Shown here in pieces: positions 18,981-29,429 of a DNA stretch of 64,000 nucleotides; within the stretch, counting starts at the first letter, position 1; each line of letters begins with the position of its first letter. The notes beneath the pieces were generated by a model that was given only the letters and a program-made list of their open reading frames with translations, had not been told where the DNA came from and made no database searches. The DNA is from Candidatus Phaeomarinobacter ectocarpi. Lineage in GTDB: Bacteria > Pseudomonadota > Alphaproteobacteria > CGMCC-115125. Position numbers and translations under genes: made by a program. Where the stretch lies: contig NZ_HG966617.1 of assembly GCF_000689395.1 (NCBI RefSeq), positions 2,354,221-2,418,220 of the forward strand, written 5' to 3'.

Positions 18981-19882
18981 GCGCGCCGCGTCCAGCTGCG
19001 GCATGGATTGATCTTGGATTACTGACAGCCTGCTGGGCGTCAGGCTTCACCTTCACAGCCATGGCCCTTGAAGGCATGTCGCCAGAATGGGTTGTGGTGT
19101 TTCGCCAGCTCAGCGCAACGCTGATGCTTATCCCCCTTGCCTTCATCTTCGGCAAAGTGACACCCATTCCGCGCGACCTGTGGGCATGGCTCATTGCGCT
19201 CGCCATCATTGGTGACGTCGCGCCTTTCTATGTCATCAGCTGGGGTCAGCAACACATCGAGTCGGGGCTCACATCCATTCTGGTCACCACCATGCCGCTC
19301 ATGACACTGGCGATGGCGCACATATTCGTCCCCGGCGAACGCATGACCGCAAGACGTCTGCTCGGCTTTGTCGTCGGCCTTGCAGGCGTTGCTCTTATTG
19401 TTGGCCCGGAGGCTTTGACGGATATCGGCGTGAGCGAGATCGAAATCATCGCGCAACTCGCGGTGCTGTTTGGCGCCATCCTTTTTGCTGCAAACGCCAT
19501 CATCGCCCGCAAGATGCCCGCCATGGACATCTGGATGCGTGCCGCCATGGTCAATGGACTGGCTTTTGTCATTGCCCTGCCCTTTGCATGGAGTGTCGTC
19601 GCACCGCCTGCAAGCTTTCCTGGATGGTGGTCCATCACCGGTGTCGTAGGTACAGGCATCTTCGCCAGTGGCCTAGCCACGGTTGTTTACTTCCGCCTGA
19701 TCGATGAAGCCGGCCCGACCTTCATGTCGATGACCAACTATCTCGTTCCGCCCGTGGCGCTGGTCGCCGGCGTCGTGGTGCTGGGAGAGAGCCCAAGCAT
19801 CTGGGCGCTGCTTGGTCTGGCGCTTATTCTGGTCGGAATTGCCGTCGCAGAACTCAAATGGCGCAAATCTGCCTCAGAGTGA
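18977..19882 (+). CDS. EamA/DMT-family transporter
   Basis: A 301-residue protein with about ten hydrophobic segments in two repeated EamA domains (WASGFTFTAMALEGM and later VGTGIFASGLATVVYFRLID, then LGLALILVGIAVAEL). Such proteins export metabolites such as amino acids. It starts with GTG overlapping the stop of the class V gene by four bases, indicating translational coupling. Its 3' end overlaps the convergent phzF gene by 9 bp. The substrate is unknown. Confidence 0.88.
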   Translation: MSAPRPAAAWIDLGLLTACWASGFTFTAMALEGMSPEWVVVFRQLSATLMLIPLAFIFGKVTPIPRDLWAWLIALAIIGDVAPFYVISWGQQHIESGLTSILVTTMPLMTLAMAHIFVPGERMTARRLLGFVVGLAGVALIVGPEALTDIGVSEIEIIAQLAVLFGAILFAANAIIARKMPAMDIWMRAAMVNGLAFVIALPFAWSVVAPPASFPGWWSITGVVGTGIFASGLATVVYFRLIDEAGPTFMSMTNYLVPPVALVAGVVVLGESPSIWALLGLALILVGIAVAELKWRKSASE

Positions 19883-20674
19883 AATCTCGCCCTTGAGATA
19901 ATCAGCGCACTGGCCTTCAACAATCACTCTGTCCCCGTCCAGACGACACCACACAGTGCCGCCCCGCGGAGATATCTGCCGTGCAACGAATGACTCGCGC
20001 TTCAAACGGCGCGCCCAGAACGGTGTGACGTCGCAGAACGCAGATCCCGTCACATGGTCTTCGTTGACGCCGTGCGCTGGCGCAAAGAACCGCGTCACAA
20101 AATCAAAGCCGGATCCCTCATCGCCGGGCGCTGTTGCAATCACCCCCTGATCACGCGGCGCAGTAAAGCGCGTCAGCGGTTCAATGGCAGGCGTCAGCCG
20201 GGCAACGTCGGACGCACTGTCAAACACCGCGATCAGGTTCGTCCCGCTCAACACCATGCGGGGCTTCACCCCGAGCATCGCTCCAAGTTCACGGGGTTCC
20301 GCCATGGGCTTTGACGGACGCGCAGGAAAATCCATGACAAGCCGGCCATCGTCGCCGCGCGTCACCGTCAGGGTGCCCGACAGGGTTTCAAACGAAACCC
20401 GCTCAGCCTCAGGGGTCAGATGTCTCAGGATCACATGCGCCGTCGCAAGCGTTGCATGACCACACAGCTGCACTTCGACAGTGGGTGTAAACCAGCGAAG
20501 ACGATACACATCACCTTCAGGCACAAAGAAAGCTGTCTCAGCAAGATTGTTTTCAGCAGCGATGGCCAGCATCTGCGCGTCTGAGAGCCATGCATCAAGC
20601 GGAACAACGGCCGCCGGATTTCCCTCAAAGGGTTTGGATGCAAAGGCATCAATCTGAAAGAGCGTAAGGGGCAT
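19874..20674 (-). CDS. PhzF-family isomerase-like protein
   Basis: A 266-residue protein of the PhzF/diaminopimelate-epimerase fold. The N-terminal FQIDAFASKPFEGNPAAVVPL and NNLAETAFF segments are diagnostic; Glu46 corresponds to the catalytic Glu45 of PhzF. The CGHATLATAHV and VTGSAFCDVTPFW (GSA) segments line up with the second domain. Housekeeping bacteria carry several PhzF paralogues of unknown role, and no phenazine genes are nearby. It starts 30 bp after the thiD stop on the same strand, so it may ride on the folP-glmM-thiD transcript. Confidence 0.88.
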   Translation of the reverse strand: MPLTLFQIDAFASKPFEGNPAAVVPLDAWLSDAQMLAIAAENNLAETAFFVPEGDVYRLRWFTPTVEVQLCGHATLATAHVILRHLTPEAERVSFETLSGTLTVTRGDDGRLVMDFPARPSKPMAEPRELGAMLGVKPRMVLSGTNLIAVFDSASDVARLTPAIEPLTRFTAPRDQGVIATAPGDEGSGFDFVTRFFAPAHGVNEDHVTGSAFCDVTPFWARRLKRESFVARQISPRGGTVWCRLDGDRVIVEGQCADYLKGEISL

Positions 20675-20704
20675 GGCACATCCTCGCGGCTGGACACCAG
20701 AACG

Positions 20705-21526
20705 TCAGGAAGGATCGCGCAACACCCAGCCATGGTCGAGCGGTCCGGCACCTGCACCAATCTTTGGGGCATGCGCCATTGCCATATGAACATAGTCGCG
20801 CGCATCTTCCACCGCATCGACAACATCCCTGCCCTGCGCCAGAAAAGTTGCAATGGCGCTGGCAAGCGTGCAGCCGGTACCATGGGTCGAGGTGGTATTG
20901 ATCCGCGGACTTGTGAAGGTCCGGATTTCCATCGGCGTCGCCAACACATCCACCACTACGTCGCCGCCTAGATCACCGCCCGTTACCAGCACGCAGTCAG
21001 GACCCGAGGCAAGAATGGCCCGCGCGGCATCGCGCATGTCGCCCGCGGTTTTCACCGGCTGGTCAGCAAGCACCGCTGCTTCATGAATGTTCGGCGTTGC
21101 AATAAACGAAAGAGGCAAAAGCCGACCAATGAGCGCCGTCTCGGCATCCTGCTGCAACAGCCGATCGCCGGACGTTGCGACCATCACCGGGTCTACAACG
21201 ACCGGCGGCACATCGTCATAGGCCTCAATCGCGTCCGCCACAGCGGTGATGATATCAGCTGAATGCAGCATCCCTGTCTTGAAGGCATCAACGCCGATGT
21301 CAGAGATCACAACGTCCATCTGCTGGCGCACAAGCTCCGGCGTGAGCCCTTCCACGCCATGAACGCCAAGTGTGTTTTGAACAGTAATGGCCGTGATCGC
21401 TGTCGCGGCATAGCCACCCAGCGCCGTCACAGTCTTGATATCGGCTTGAATGCCTGCGCCGCCGCCTGAATCAGAGCCGGCAACAATCAGGATACGCGCC
21501 AGATCTGACGGGGCCGCCTGCGTCAC
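20705..21526 (-). CDS. thiD: HMP/HMP-P kinase ThiD
   Basis: A 273-residue ribokinase-fold enzyme that phosphorylates hydroxymethylpyrimidine and its monophosphate for thiamine synthesis. Family motifs are [18 protein letters not shown]-type at the N-terminus, TVQNT, the DPVMVATSG loop, and [12 protein letters not shown] with the catalytic region near the C-terminus. It starts with GTG overlapping the glmM stop (GTGA), so it is coupled to cell-wall precursor synthesis, an unexpected partner. The substrate connects it with thiC and thiE elsewhere in the window. Confidence 0.95.
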   Translation of the reverse strand: MTQAAPSDLARILIVAGSDSGGGAGIQADIKTVTALGGYAATAITAITVQNTLGVHGVEGLTPELVRQQMDVVISDIGVDAFKTGMLHSADIITAVADAIEAYDDVPPVVVDPVMVATSGDRLLQQDAETALIGRLLPLSFIATPNIHEAAVLADQPVKTAGDMRDAARAILASGPDCVLVTGGDLGGDVVVDVLATPMEIRTFTSPRINTTSTHGTGCTLASAIATFLAQGRDVVDAVEDARDYVHMAMAHAPKIGAGAGPLDHGWVLRDPS

Positions 21527-22869
21527 GCGGTTCGGCTCTCGATGACACCGCAGATATCGTTCACAACCCGCTCAACCAGCGCATTGTCGTCGCCTTCCGC
21601 CATAACCCGGATAAGCGGCTCGGTGCCGGATTTGCGGATAACCAGACGCCCGCGATTGCCCAGCGCCTGTGTGCCCGTCTCAATGGCATCCTTCACCTGA
21701 TCATCCTCAAGCGGCGCGCCATCGCGGAACCGCACATTGCGCAGCAGCTGCGGCAAGGGATCAAACAGATGGCAGATTTCACTCAGAGGTTTTTGCGTCT
21801 CGGCCAGCACCGCCATCACCTGCAACGCCGCAATCAGCCCATCACCCGTGGTCGCGAAGTCAGACAGAACCACATGGCCGGACTGCTCACCACCAAGATT
21901 GAAGCCATTGGCACGCATATGCTCAACCACATAGCGGTCACCAACCTGCGTACGGGCCAGAGTCATGCCCTTGCCTTCCAGATAGCGCTCAAGGCCAAGA
22001 TTGCTCATGACAGTCGCCACAATGCCGCCGCCCTGCAGCATCTGCTTGTCAGCCCAGGACTGGGCGATGGCAGCCATCACCTGGTCGCCATCCACCGTCT
22101 CACCGCGTTCATCCACGATGATCACCCGGTCTGCATCACCATCCAGCGCAATGCCGATGTCCGCTCGCAGCTCACGAACCTTGCCGGCCATCATGTCTAC
22201 CGACGTAGAGCCACAGCCCTCATTGATGTTTGTGCCATTGGGTTCAACGCCGACTGAAAAGACTTCGGCCCCCAGTTCCCACAAGGCAGCAGGCGCAACT
22301 TTGTAAGCAGCACCATTGGCGCAATCCACAACAATGCGAATGCCTTCCAGGCTGAGATGACGCGGAAAAGTGCGCTTGGCAAATTCGATGTAGCGCGCCT
22401 GCGCATCATCAATGCGCTTGGCACGTCCTATGCCGGACGGTGCCGCAAGCCCATCGGTCAGGCCATTGTCCATATGGTGCTCAATCGCGTGCTCCACGTC
22501 GTCAGACAGCTTGTAGCCATCCGGACCAAACAGCTTGATGCCGTTGTCGCCAAAGCTGTTGTGCGACGCTGAAATCATGACGCCGAGATCCGCCCGCAGT
22601 GAGCGGGTCAGCATCGCAACTGCCGGTGTCGGCAACGGACCGAACTGGAACACGTCCATACCTACTGACGTAAAGCCAGCCACAAGGGCATTTTCAATCA
22701 TGTAGCCGGACAGTCGCGTGTCCTTGCCGATCACGACCCGGTGGCGGTGTTCACCGCGCGTAAAAACGCGACCGGCCGCCATGCCCACCTTGAGCGCCGT
22801 CGATGCAGTCATCGGCTCCAGGTTCGCGCGACCGCGAATACCGTCCGTTCCAAAATATTTGCGTGACAT
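21523..22869 (-). CDS. glmM: Phosphoglucosamine mutase
   Basis: A 448-residue enzyme converting glucosamine 6-phosphate to glucosamine 1-phosphate for UDP-GlcNAc. FGTDGIRG at the start, the active-site MISASHNS with phosphoserine Ser102, the metal loop DGDADR, GGEQSGH and the C-terminal [12 protein letters not shown] are all present. The length is normal and it appears intact. Position downstream of folP is the conserved ftsH-folP-glmM order, and it is also the gene whose fragment accompanies mobile sul2. The gap from folP is 102 bp. Confidence 0.98.
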   Translation of the reverse strand: MSRKYFGTDGIRGRANLEPMTASTALKVGMAAGRVFTRGEHRHRVVIGKDTRLSGYMIENALVAGFTSVGMDVFQFGPLPTPAVAMLTRSLRADLGVMISASHNSFGDNGIKLFGPDGYKLSDDVEHAIEHHMDNGLTDGLAAPSGIGRAKRIDDAQARYIEFAKRTFPRHLSLEGIRIVVDCANGAAYKVAPAALWELGAEVFSVGVEPNGTNINEGCGSTSVDMMAGKVRELRADIGIALDGDADRVIIVDERGETVDGDQVMAAIAQSWADKQMLQGGGIVATVMSNLGLERYLEGKGMTLARTQVGDRYVVEHMRANGFNLGGEQSGHVVLSDFATTGDGLIAALQVMAVLAETQKPLSEICHLFDPLPQLLRNVRFRDGAPLEDDQVKDAIETGTQALGNRGRLVIRKSGTEPLIRVMAEGDDNALVERVVNDICGVIESRTA

Positions 22870-22971
22870 CGAATGTCCCCCGCGCAGCCTTTAGCGGCTT
22901 TTGAAGTCTTGAGTTGCCGCGCACTATAGACAAAGCCGTTGAGCACGAGGTTAACGATTGTTTTCAGCCTG

Positions 22972-23784
22972 TTACCGGGTTTTTGGCTGCAACGCGGCGG
23001 AAACCGCAAGGGCATCCTTGAGTGCGCCGGGCGCGTGCGTCCGGATATAGCCAGCACCCGCCGCTGCCGCAAACATTTCCGCAGCCAAAGTAGCAGGACC
23101 GATATCCGCCACATCTCTGCCTGTCATTGCCCGCAAGAAACTCTTCCGGGAGACAGAAATCAGAACCGGCAGGTCATAGCGAGCCTCAAGGCGGCCAACG
23201 TGGCGCAGCACCTCAAGCGACACTTCCGGGTCCGTCCCGAGGAAAAATCCCATACCCGGGTCCAGCACCAGCCGCTCCCGTGCGATCCCGGAAGCCGCGA
23301 GTCCGTCCAGCCGGTCGTCAAAGAAGTTGAAAATGCGATCCCATATCTGATCCGCCGGCACATCCTGCCGCCGCGCTCTGCCGCGCCCCTGCACCCCATG
23401 CATGATAACAAGTTTGGCTGACGCGCTGGCCAGGGCTGGGTAAATCTCCGAATGCGGAAAGCCCTGTATGTCGTTGAGATACGCAACGCCTTGCCCCAGC
23501 GCCCAAAGCTGCACATCAGGCTCAAAGCTATCAATCGACACAGGAATGTCAGCGGCCACCAACTGAGGCACAATTCGAGCCAGACGTGAAATCTCTTCTG
23601 CAGCTCCCACGTCAGCCGAATCGGGATGGCTCGAAGCCGCTCCCAGATCAATGACATCGGCCCCCTGCGCCATCAGGGCACGCGCATGGGCAAGTGCCGC
23701 GTCCGCCTCAAGGTACTTTCCACCATCAGAAAAAGAGTCCGCGGTGACATTCAGAATGCCAAACAGGGTCGGCGAAGCAGTCAT
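22972..23784 (-). CDS. folP: Dihydropteroate synthase, Sul type
   Basis: A 270-residue TIM-barrel enzyme that condenses pABA with dihydropterin pyrophosphate in folate synthesis. The first loop is GILNVTADSFSDGG (Ala where most FolP have Pro), and the pterin/phosphate motif VSRKSFL and IRTHAPG are intact. The region DPGMGFFLG (175-183), YLNDIQGFP (102-110) and SIDSFEP match the mobile resistance enzymes Sul1/Sul2 from memory better than E. coli FolP (DPGFGFGK). This is therefore probably a chromosomal Sul-type DHPS, naturally insensitive to sulfonamides. I chose ATG 23784; the longer frame begins with TTG inside the upstream terminator. glmM follows. Confidence 0.9.
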   Translation of the reverse strand: MTASPTLFGILNVTADSFSDGGKYLEADAALAHARALMAQGADVIDLGAASSHPDSADVGAAEEISRLARIVPQLVAADIPVSIDSFEPDVQLWALGQGVAYLNDIQGFPHSEIYPALASASAKLVIMHGVQGRGRARRQDVPADQIWDRIFNFFDDRLDGLAASGIARERLVLDPGMGFFLGTDPEVSLEVLRHVGRLEARYDLPVLISVSRKSFLRAMTGRDVADIGPATLAAEMFAAAAGAGYIRTHAPGALKDALAVSAALQPKTR

Positions 23785-23806
23785 GGGCAGCACAATCCTT
23801 GGAAGC

Positions 23807-23840
23807 AAAAAGGCCCGGGAGCATAAGCTTCCGGGCCTTT
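23807..23840 (-). terminator. Terminator between ftsH and folP
   Basis: Minus strand: AAAGGCCCGG, inner AAGCTTATGCTC, CCGGGCCTTT plus TTTT, a 10-bp GC-rich stem with a U tail. It follows the ftsH stop by about 30 bp and ends only 22 bp before the folP ATG, leaving almost no room for a folP promoter. Confidence 0.85.
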
Positions 23841-23870
23841 CTAATACAGTCCTGAAACAGCTTGGCTGTT

Positions 23871-25799
<1,929 letters not shown>

Positions 25800-25990
25800 A
25801 GGATTTTGGTCCTTGTCAGCGTGAAAGGGCCCAAAAAGCCCCAAACACGGCAGTTTTCTTGCTGAGTGCCAGCATATTCAAAGATAGGCGGCCAATAAAG
25901 GATTACCAGTCCTTAGACCAATTCCAAAACTGCTTAACGACCGTTAAATCTCAAGGCGTTAGCGCCTCAAAGCCCCACCAAAGATGGGGT

Positions 25991-27346
25991 TTAAGCCTCG
26001 ATGCCGATAGGCGCCTCTGTCAGCCCTGCGCGCATTGGCCCCACAAAGGCGATCTGATGGCTGGGAACCTCACCATCGGGCCGGTAGCCGAGCGCAGGCA
26101 CCTCAAGCAGCCTGCCCTGCGCATACACAGCTGGAATACAGGATGCCGCTGCGGACGGGACCGTGAGCACCTCAGGGCCAAGCTCGTCCCTCAAACGGCG
26201 CGCATCGCGCACACCAAGCGCGCCAATGCTCCAGGACCCGCTATCCTCTCCCATGGCGTCAGCAAGCCCCGTGGCATCAGCCAGACAGACTTCAAACCTG
26301 TGGTCCCACACCAAAGGTGCCGCACCCTGAATTGGCACCGGCTCAGCCATGGCCCGCGCTTCTCGAAAGGCAAGCACGCCGGAGCGGTGCGGAGCAAAAC
26401 GCACCCCCCCAAGCGTTGCGCCTGAGAACTCCGCAGCGCGGAGTCGGTCAAGCAGGGCACGGGTGTGGTGCAGGCGCGGTGGATAAACGCCGCCCCCAAC
26501 CGCCATGACAATGCGCGAGACCGAGCGCAACCCGATTTCCAGCGGCACAGTCACCAGCCGCTTGCGGTCAAACTGAGCCCAGCCGCCGGCATCAAAAGTA
26601 ACGCACCCCGCCACATGAGCCTGCGTCCATCCCGCCAGCGCATCCCGCGCGACGGAAAGCCGCCCGGCCGTCTCCGCAAGGCGTTGCGCCGTCAGCCCCT
26701 CAGCCTCAAGCAATGGTTTAAGAGCCCGCATACGCACCCGCGCATGACGCTCGTCCCGATTGGAGGGGTCTGAAATGTATGCCTGCTTGCGATCCGCAAG
26801 CAGCGGCATCAAATCGGCCCTCGGCACCTCCAGCAAAGGCCTGATGATCCGTATCCCATCGCGGGTAACGTCAGCGGCCATGCCGGACAGTCCATCAACC
26901 CCGCTGCCGCGCGCCATCCGCAGCAAGAGCGTCTCCGCCTGATCATCCTGCGTATGCGCCACCATCAGGGCTGCGACCTTGTTCGCCGTACACCACTGAC
27001 CCATCAGGCCGTAGCGAATGTCCCGCGCTTCAGACTGGATGCTGGCGACTGGTGTGTCGCCCTCATGGGTCAGCGTCGTGTGCGCAACGCCCAGACTTTT
27101 TGCCCATGCCGCTACCTGCTCAGCTTCGCTACTGGCCTCAGCACGCAAACCATGATCGACCGTCAGTGCATGCAGAGGACGTCCGGACTTTTTCGCCTCG
27201 TCAGCCGCCAGCACAAGCAGCGCCATCGAGTCCGGACCACCGGACACGGCCACCGCAACGGCATCCGTGCACGACAAGCCGAAAGGCGCCAGCAGCGCTT
27301 CAAAATCGAGGGAAGCCAAGCCAGGGGAAGAGTGTGTTGCCGCCAT
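25991..27346 (-). CDS. tilS: tRNA(Ile)-lysidine synthetase
   Basis: A 451-residue enzyme that ligates lysine to C34 of the CAU-anticodon tRNA-Ile so that it reads AUA. The PP-loop SGGPDSM is at residues 35-41, followed by the HTLTHEG and AHTQDDQAETLLLRM segments typical of the family, then the C-terminal substrate domains. The ATG at 27346 lies 9 bp after the cpoB stop; the longer frame would start with TTG inside cpoB. It lies between cpoB and ftsH, as in several alphaproteobacteria. Confidence 0.95.
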   Translation of the reverse strand: MAATHSSPGLASLDFEALLAPFGLSCTDAVAVAVSGGPDSMALLVLAADEAKKSGRPLHALTVDHGLRAEASSEAEQVAAWAKSLGVAHTTLTHEGDTPVASIQSEARDIRYGLMGQWCTANKVAALMVAHTQDDQAETLLLRMARGSGVDGLSGMAADVTRDGIRIIRPLLEVPRADLMPLLADRKQAYISDPSNRDERHARVRMRALKPLLEAEGLTAQRLAETAGRLSVARDALAGWTQAHVAGCVTFDAGGWAQFDRKRLVTVPLEIGLRSVSRIVMAVGGGVYPPRLHHTRALLDRLRAAEFSGATLGGVRFAPHRSGVLAFREARAMAEPVPIQGAAPLVWDHRFEVCLADATGLADAMGEDSGSWSIGALGVRDARRLRDELGPEVLTVPSAAASCIPAVYAQGRLLEVPALGYRPDGEVPSHQIAFVGPMRAGLTEAPIGIEA

Positions 27347-27354
27347 CGGCGTGC

Positions 27355-28359
27355 CTAGACGCAACCAGCGCGGCTGCGCTCCTGCTCAGCCCGCGCCTTC
27401 ACGCTTTGCGGTGCGCTGGGGAACGTCCGCGGCACTTCAGCCAGCGTCAGGCAGGCGTCCTGTGTCTGGCCCAGAGCGGCAAGCGTAATGCCCAGCTTCA
27501 GCAGGCTGTCCGGTGCCTTGGGGCTGGAGGCATAGGTCTGGTAGCCCGTAAGGAACGCGCGCGCCGCGTCCTGATACTGCTCACGCACATAATAGGTTTC
27601 CCCCAGCCAGTACTGTGCATTGCCCGCAAGACTGGTGTCGCCATAGGCCTCAAGGAACTGGGTGAAAGCAGCCTCCGCGGAGGGATAATCACCCTGGCGC
27701 AAAAAGCTCATGGCATATTTATACGCCACATCAGGGCCCCCGTCCGGCAGACCGGCAGTGGTTGCGGACGACAATGCCCTTGGAGCAGACGATGGCGGCG
27801 TAAGCTGTGGCGCCGTAGACGCAACACCGCCAAGCGTGCCAATGGAGGCCTGCTGCGCAGCTGAGAGGGGCTTCTCGGTTGGTGTCGGCGCACTGCTTGC
27901 TAGGGGTGCCGGGGCACCGGTTCCAGTATTGGATGCGGATGGCCGCTGACCACCGCCGGTACCTTCAAGGTCGCGCAATCGGAAGTCTGTATCCGCAGCG
28001 AAGTTTTCCAGTTTCTGGTTGGCCTGCCGCAATTCGAACTGAAGCCGCTCAACCTGCCCCGTCATGTCGCGAAGAGATGTCTCAATCTGATCAAGCCGTA
28101 GCGAAAGACGGGCGGCATCAGTCGCGCCAATGTCTGCAGCAGGCGCAGGCGCGCCAAGCTGCGCCGGCGCACCGCCCTGATAGACATTGCGCTGCACATC
28201 CTGAAGATCCCGCTCCAGACGAAGCAGCCGATCATACAGGGCGCGTGTATCCGTCACTGACTGTTGAGCCTGTGCTGGCAACGGCACGCTGACAGAAACA
28301 ACACCAGCCCCCACAAGGAGCGATGGCAGAACAGCGAGTGCAAATTTCAGCTTGGGCAT
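27355..28359 (-). CDS. cpoB: Tol-Pal system protein CpoB/YbgF
   Basis: A 334-residue periplasmic protein with an N-terminal signal peptide (SVPLPAQAQQ), a coiled-coil (RLLRLERDLQDV... and VERLQFELRQANQKLENF, with heptads) and three to four TPR-like repeats near the C-terminus (AYKYAMSFLRQGDYPSAEAAF, AQYWLGETYYVREQY, DSLLKLGITLAALGQ). CpoB links peptidoglycan synthesis with outer-membrane constriction by the Tol complex. A Pro/Ser/Ala-rich linker joins the two halves. pal lies upstream on the same strand with a terminator between, so cpoB probably has its own promoter. Confidence 0.93.
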   Translation of the reverse strand: MPKLKFALAVLPSLLVGAGVVSVSVPLPAQAQQSVTDTRALYDRLLRLERDLQDVQRNVYQGGAPAQLGAPAPAADIGATDAARLSLRLDQIETSLRDMTGQVERLQFELRQANQKLENFAADTDFRLRDLEGTGGGQRPSASNTGTGAPAPLASSAPTPTEKPLSAAQQASIGTLGGVASTAPQLTPPSSAPRALSSATTAGLPDGGPDVAYKYAMSFLRQGDYPSAEAAFTQFLEAYGDTSLAGNAQYWLGETYYVREQYQDAARAFLTGYQTYASSPKAPDSLLKLGITLAALGQTQDACLTLAEVPRTFPSAPQSVKARAEQERSRAGCV

Positions 28360-28511
28360 GGTTCGTCCAGATTGGGTCAGTCCAGTTTGACGATTTCTCG
28401 TGAAAGCAAATCACTCCACAAGGTAGGCAAAATTGAGGCTTGGGACCAAAGCCTTAAGTACCGTTTGATCAAAAAAGTGACCCACACCTCCTGTCACAGA
28501 CGTGGAATCAA

Positions 28512-28546
28512 GAAGGGCGCACACCCCACATGGATATGCGCCCTTC
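28512..28546 (-). terminator. Terminator after pal
   Basis: Minus strand GAAGGGCGCA, loop of about 15, TGCGCCCTTC, then TTGATTCC: a perfect 10-bp stem but a poor T tail. It begins 24 bp after the pal stop and probably separates the tol-pal transcript from cpoB. Confidence 0.6.
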
Positions 28547-28569
28547 AGGAACAGCGTAGCTGGATGGCC

Positions 28570-29121
28570 TTAGGAGCCTGCGCCCTGCGTCACGACAGTG
28601 ACACCACGGCGGTTCTGCGCCCAGCAGCTTTCATCAGAGCAAAGCGCCACGGGGCGTTCCTTGCCGTATGAAATCGTGCGCACACGCGACGGCTGAACAC
28701 CGAGGCTCACCAGATAGTCCTTGGCTGAGTTCGCACGACGCGCGCCCAGTGCAAGGTTATATTCACGGGTACCGCGCTCATCAGCGTGCCCTTCAAGGGT
28801 CACAGCTACAGCCGGGTACTGGTTCATCCACGCTGCCTGACGCTGAAGCGTCGCACGGGCGTCTGCCCGCAGCGAAGACTGGTCGGTGTCGAAGAACACG
28901 CGGTCACCAACATTGACCACAAGGTCCTGCTGGGTGCCTGGCGTCGGGCCGGAAGGAGCCGGAGCCGTTGGTGCTGTGGTCGTGCGCACCGGCGCCTGTT
29001 CTGGATCAGAGCTACACGCCACAAGCGCCAGCGCTGCAAAACCTGCCAGCGCCATCTTCACAGCGCGACCTGAAAACTCTCCGAAAGTCATTGTCCGTGA
29101 ACGGATCAACGTTGCGGTCAT
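28570..29121 (-). CDS. pal: Peptidoglycan-associated lipoprotein Pal
   Basis: A 183-residue outer-membrane lipoprotein. The lipobox is LVAC in ALALVACSSDPEQ, with Cys at about residue 36, followed by a flexible APAPSGPTPG linker and the OmpA-like peptidoglycan-binding domain (VFFDTDQSSL, LEGHADERGTREYNLALGARRANSAKDYL, ISYGKERP). Pal anchors the outer membrane to peptidoglycan and binds TolB. The SD AGGAG stands 9 bases before the ATG. The tol genes follow upstream in the usual alphaproteobacterial order. Confidence 0.97.
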   Translation of the reverse strand: MTATLIRSRTMTFGEFSGRAVKMALAGFAALALVACSSDPEQAPVRTTTAPTAPAPSGPTPGTQQDLVVNVGDRVFFDTDQSSLRADARATLQRQAAWMNQYPAVAVTLEGHADERGTREYNLALGARRANSAKDYLVSLGVQPSRVRTISYGKERPVALCSDESCWAQNRRGVTVVTQGAGS

Positions 29122-29429
29122 ATTAAAAAACTCCTGCCTTCACGGACCTTGAAAAGGCCCCCAAATAATGTTGCACCCCGGAACCGCACACCCAAGAAAA
29201 CACCTTGCAAGTGCTCGAATTTGTACGCGTCCCAACTCTATTCAAACCGCCGGATCACCGTTGTGTTCCCGCCACCTTCTAACCACTCAGTGACTTTACC
29301 AACGAAATATGACGGTTACCCGCGAAACTCAGTCCCTGTCTGGCCCGATCTGGCCCAATCCGGGAAGTCTGTACCGCGGGCATCTTGACGTTTTCTTGGA
29401 TCCCCAATTCGACGTTATCCGCAAGGGCC
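29122..29429. other. Intergenic gap between tolB and pal
   Basis: About 308 bp without a gene. It must contain the pal promoter if pal is separately expressed, but I find no convincing -35/-10 pair or regulatory RNA; the palindromic CTTGCAAG is present and not obviously meaningful. No terminator follows tolB. Confidence 0.5.
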
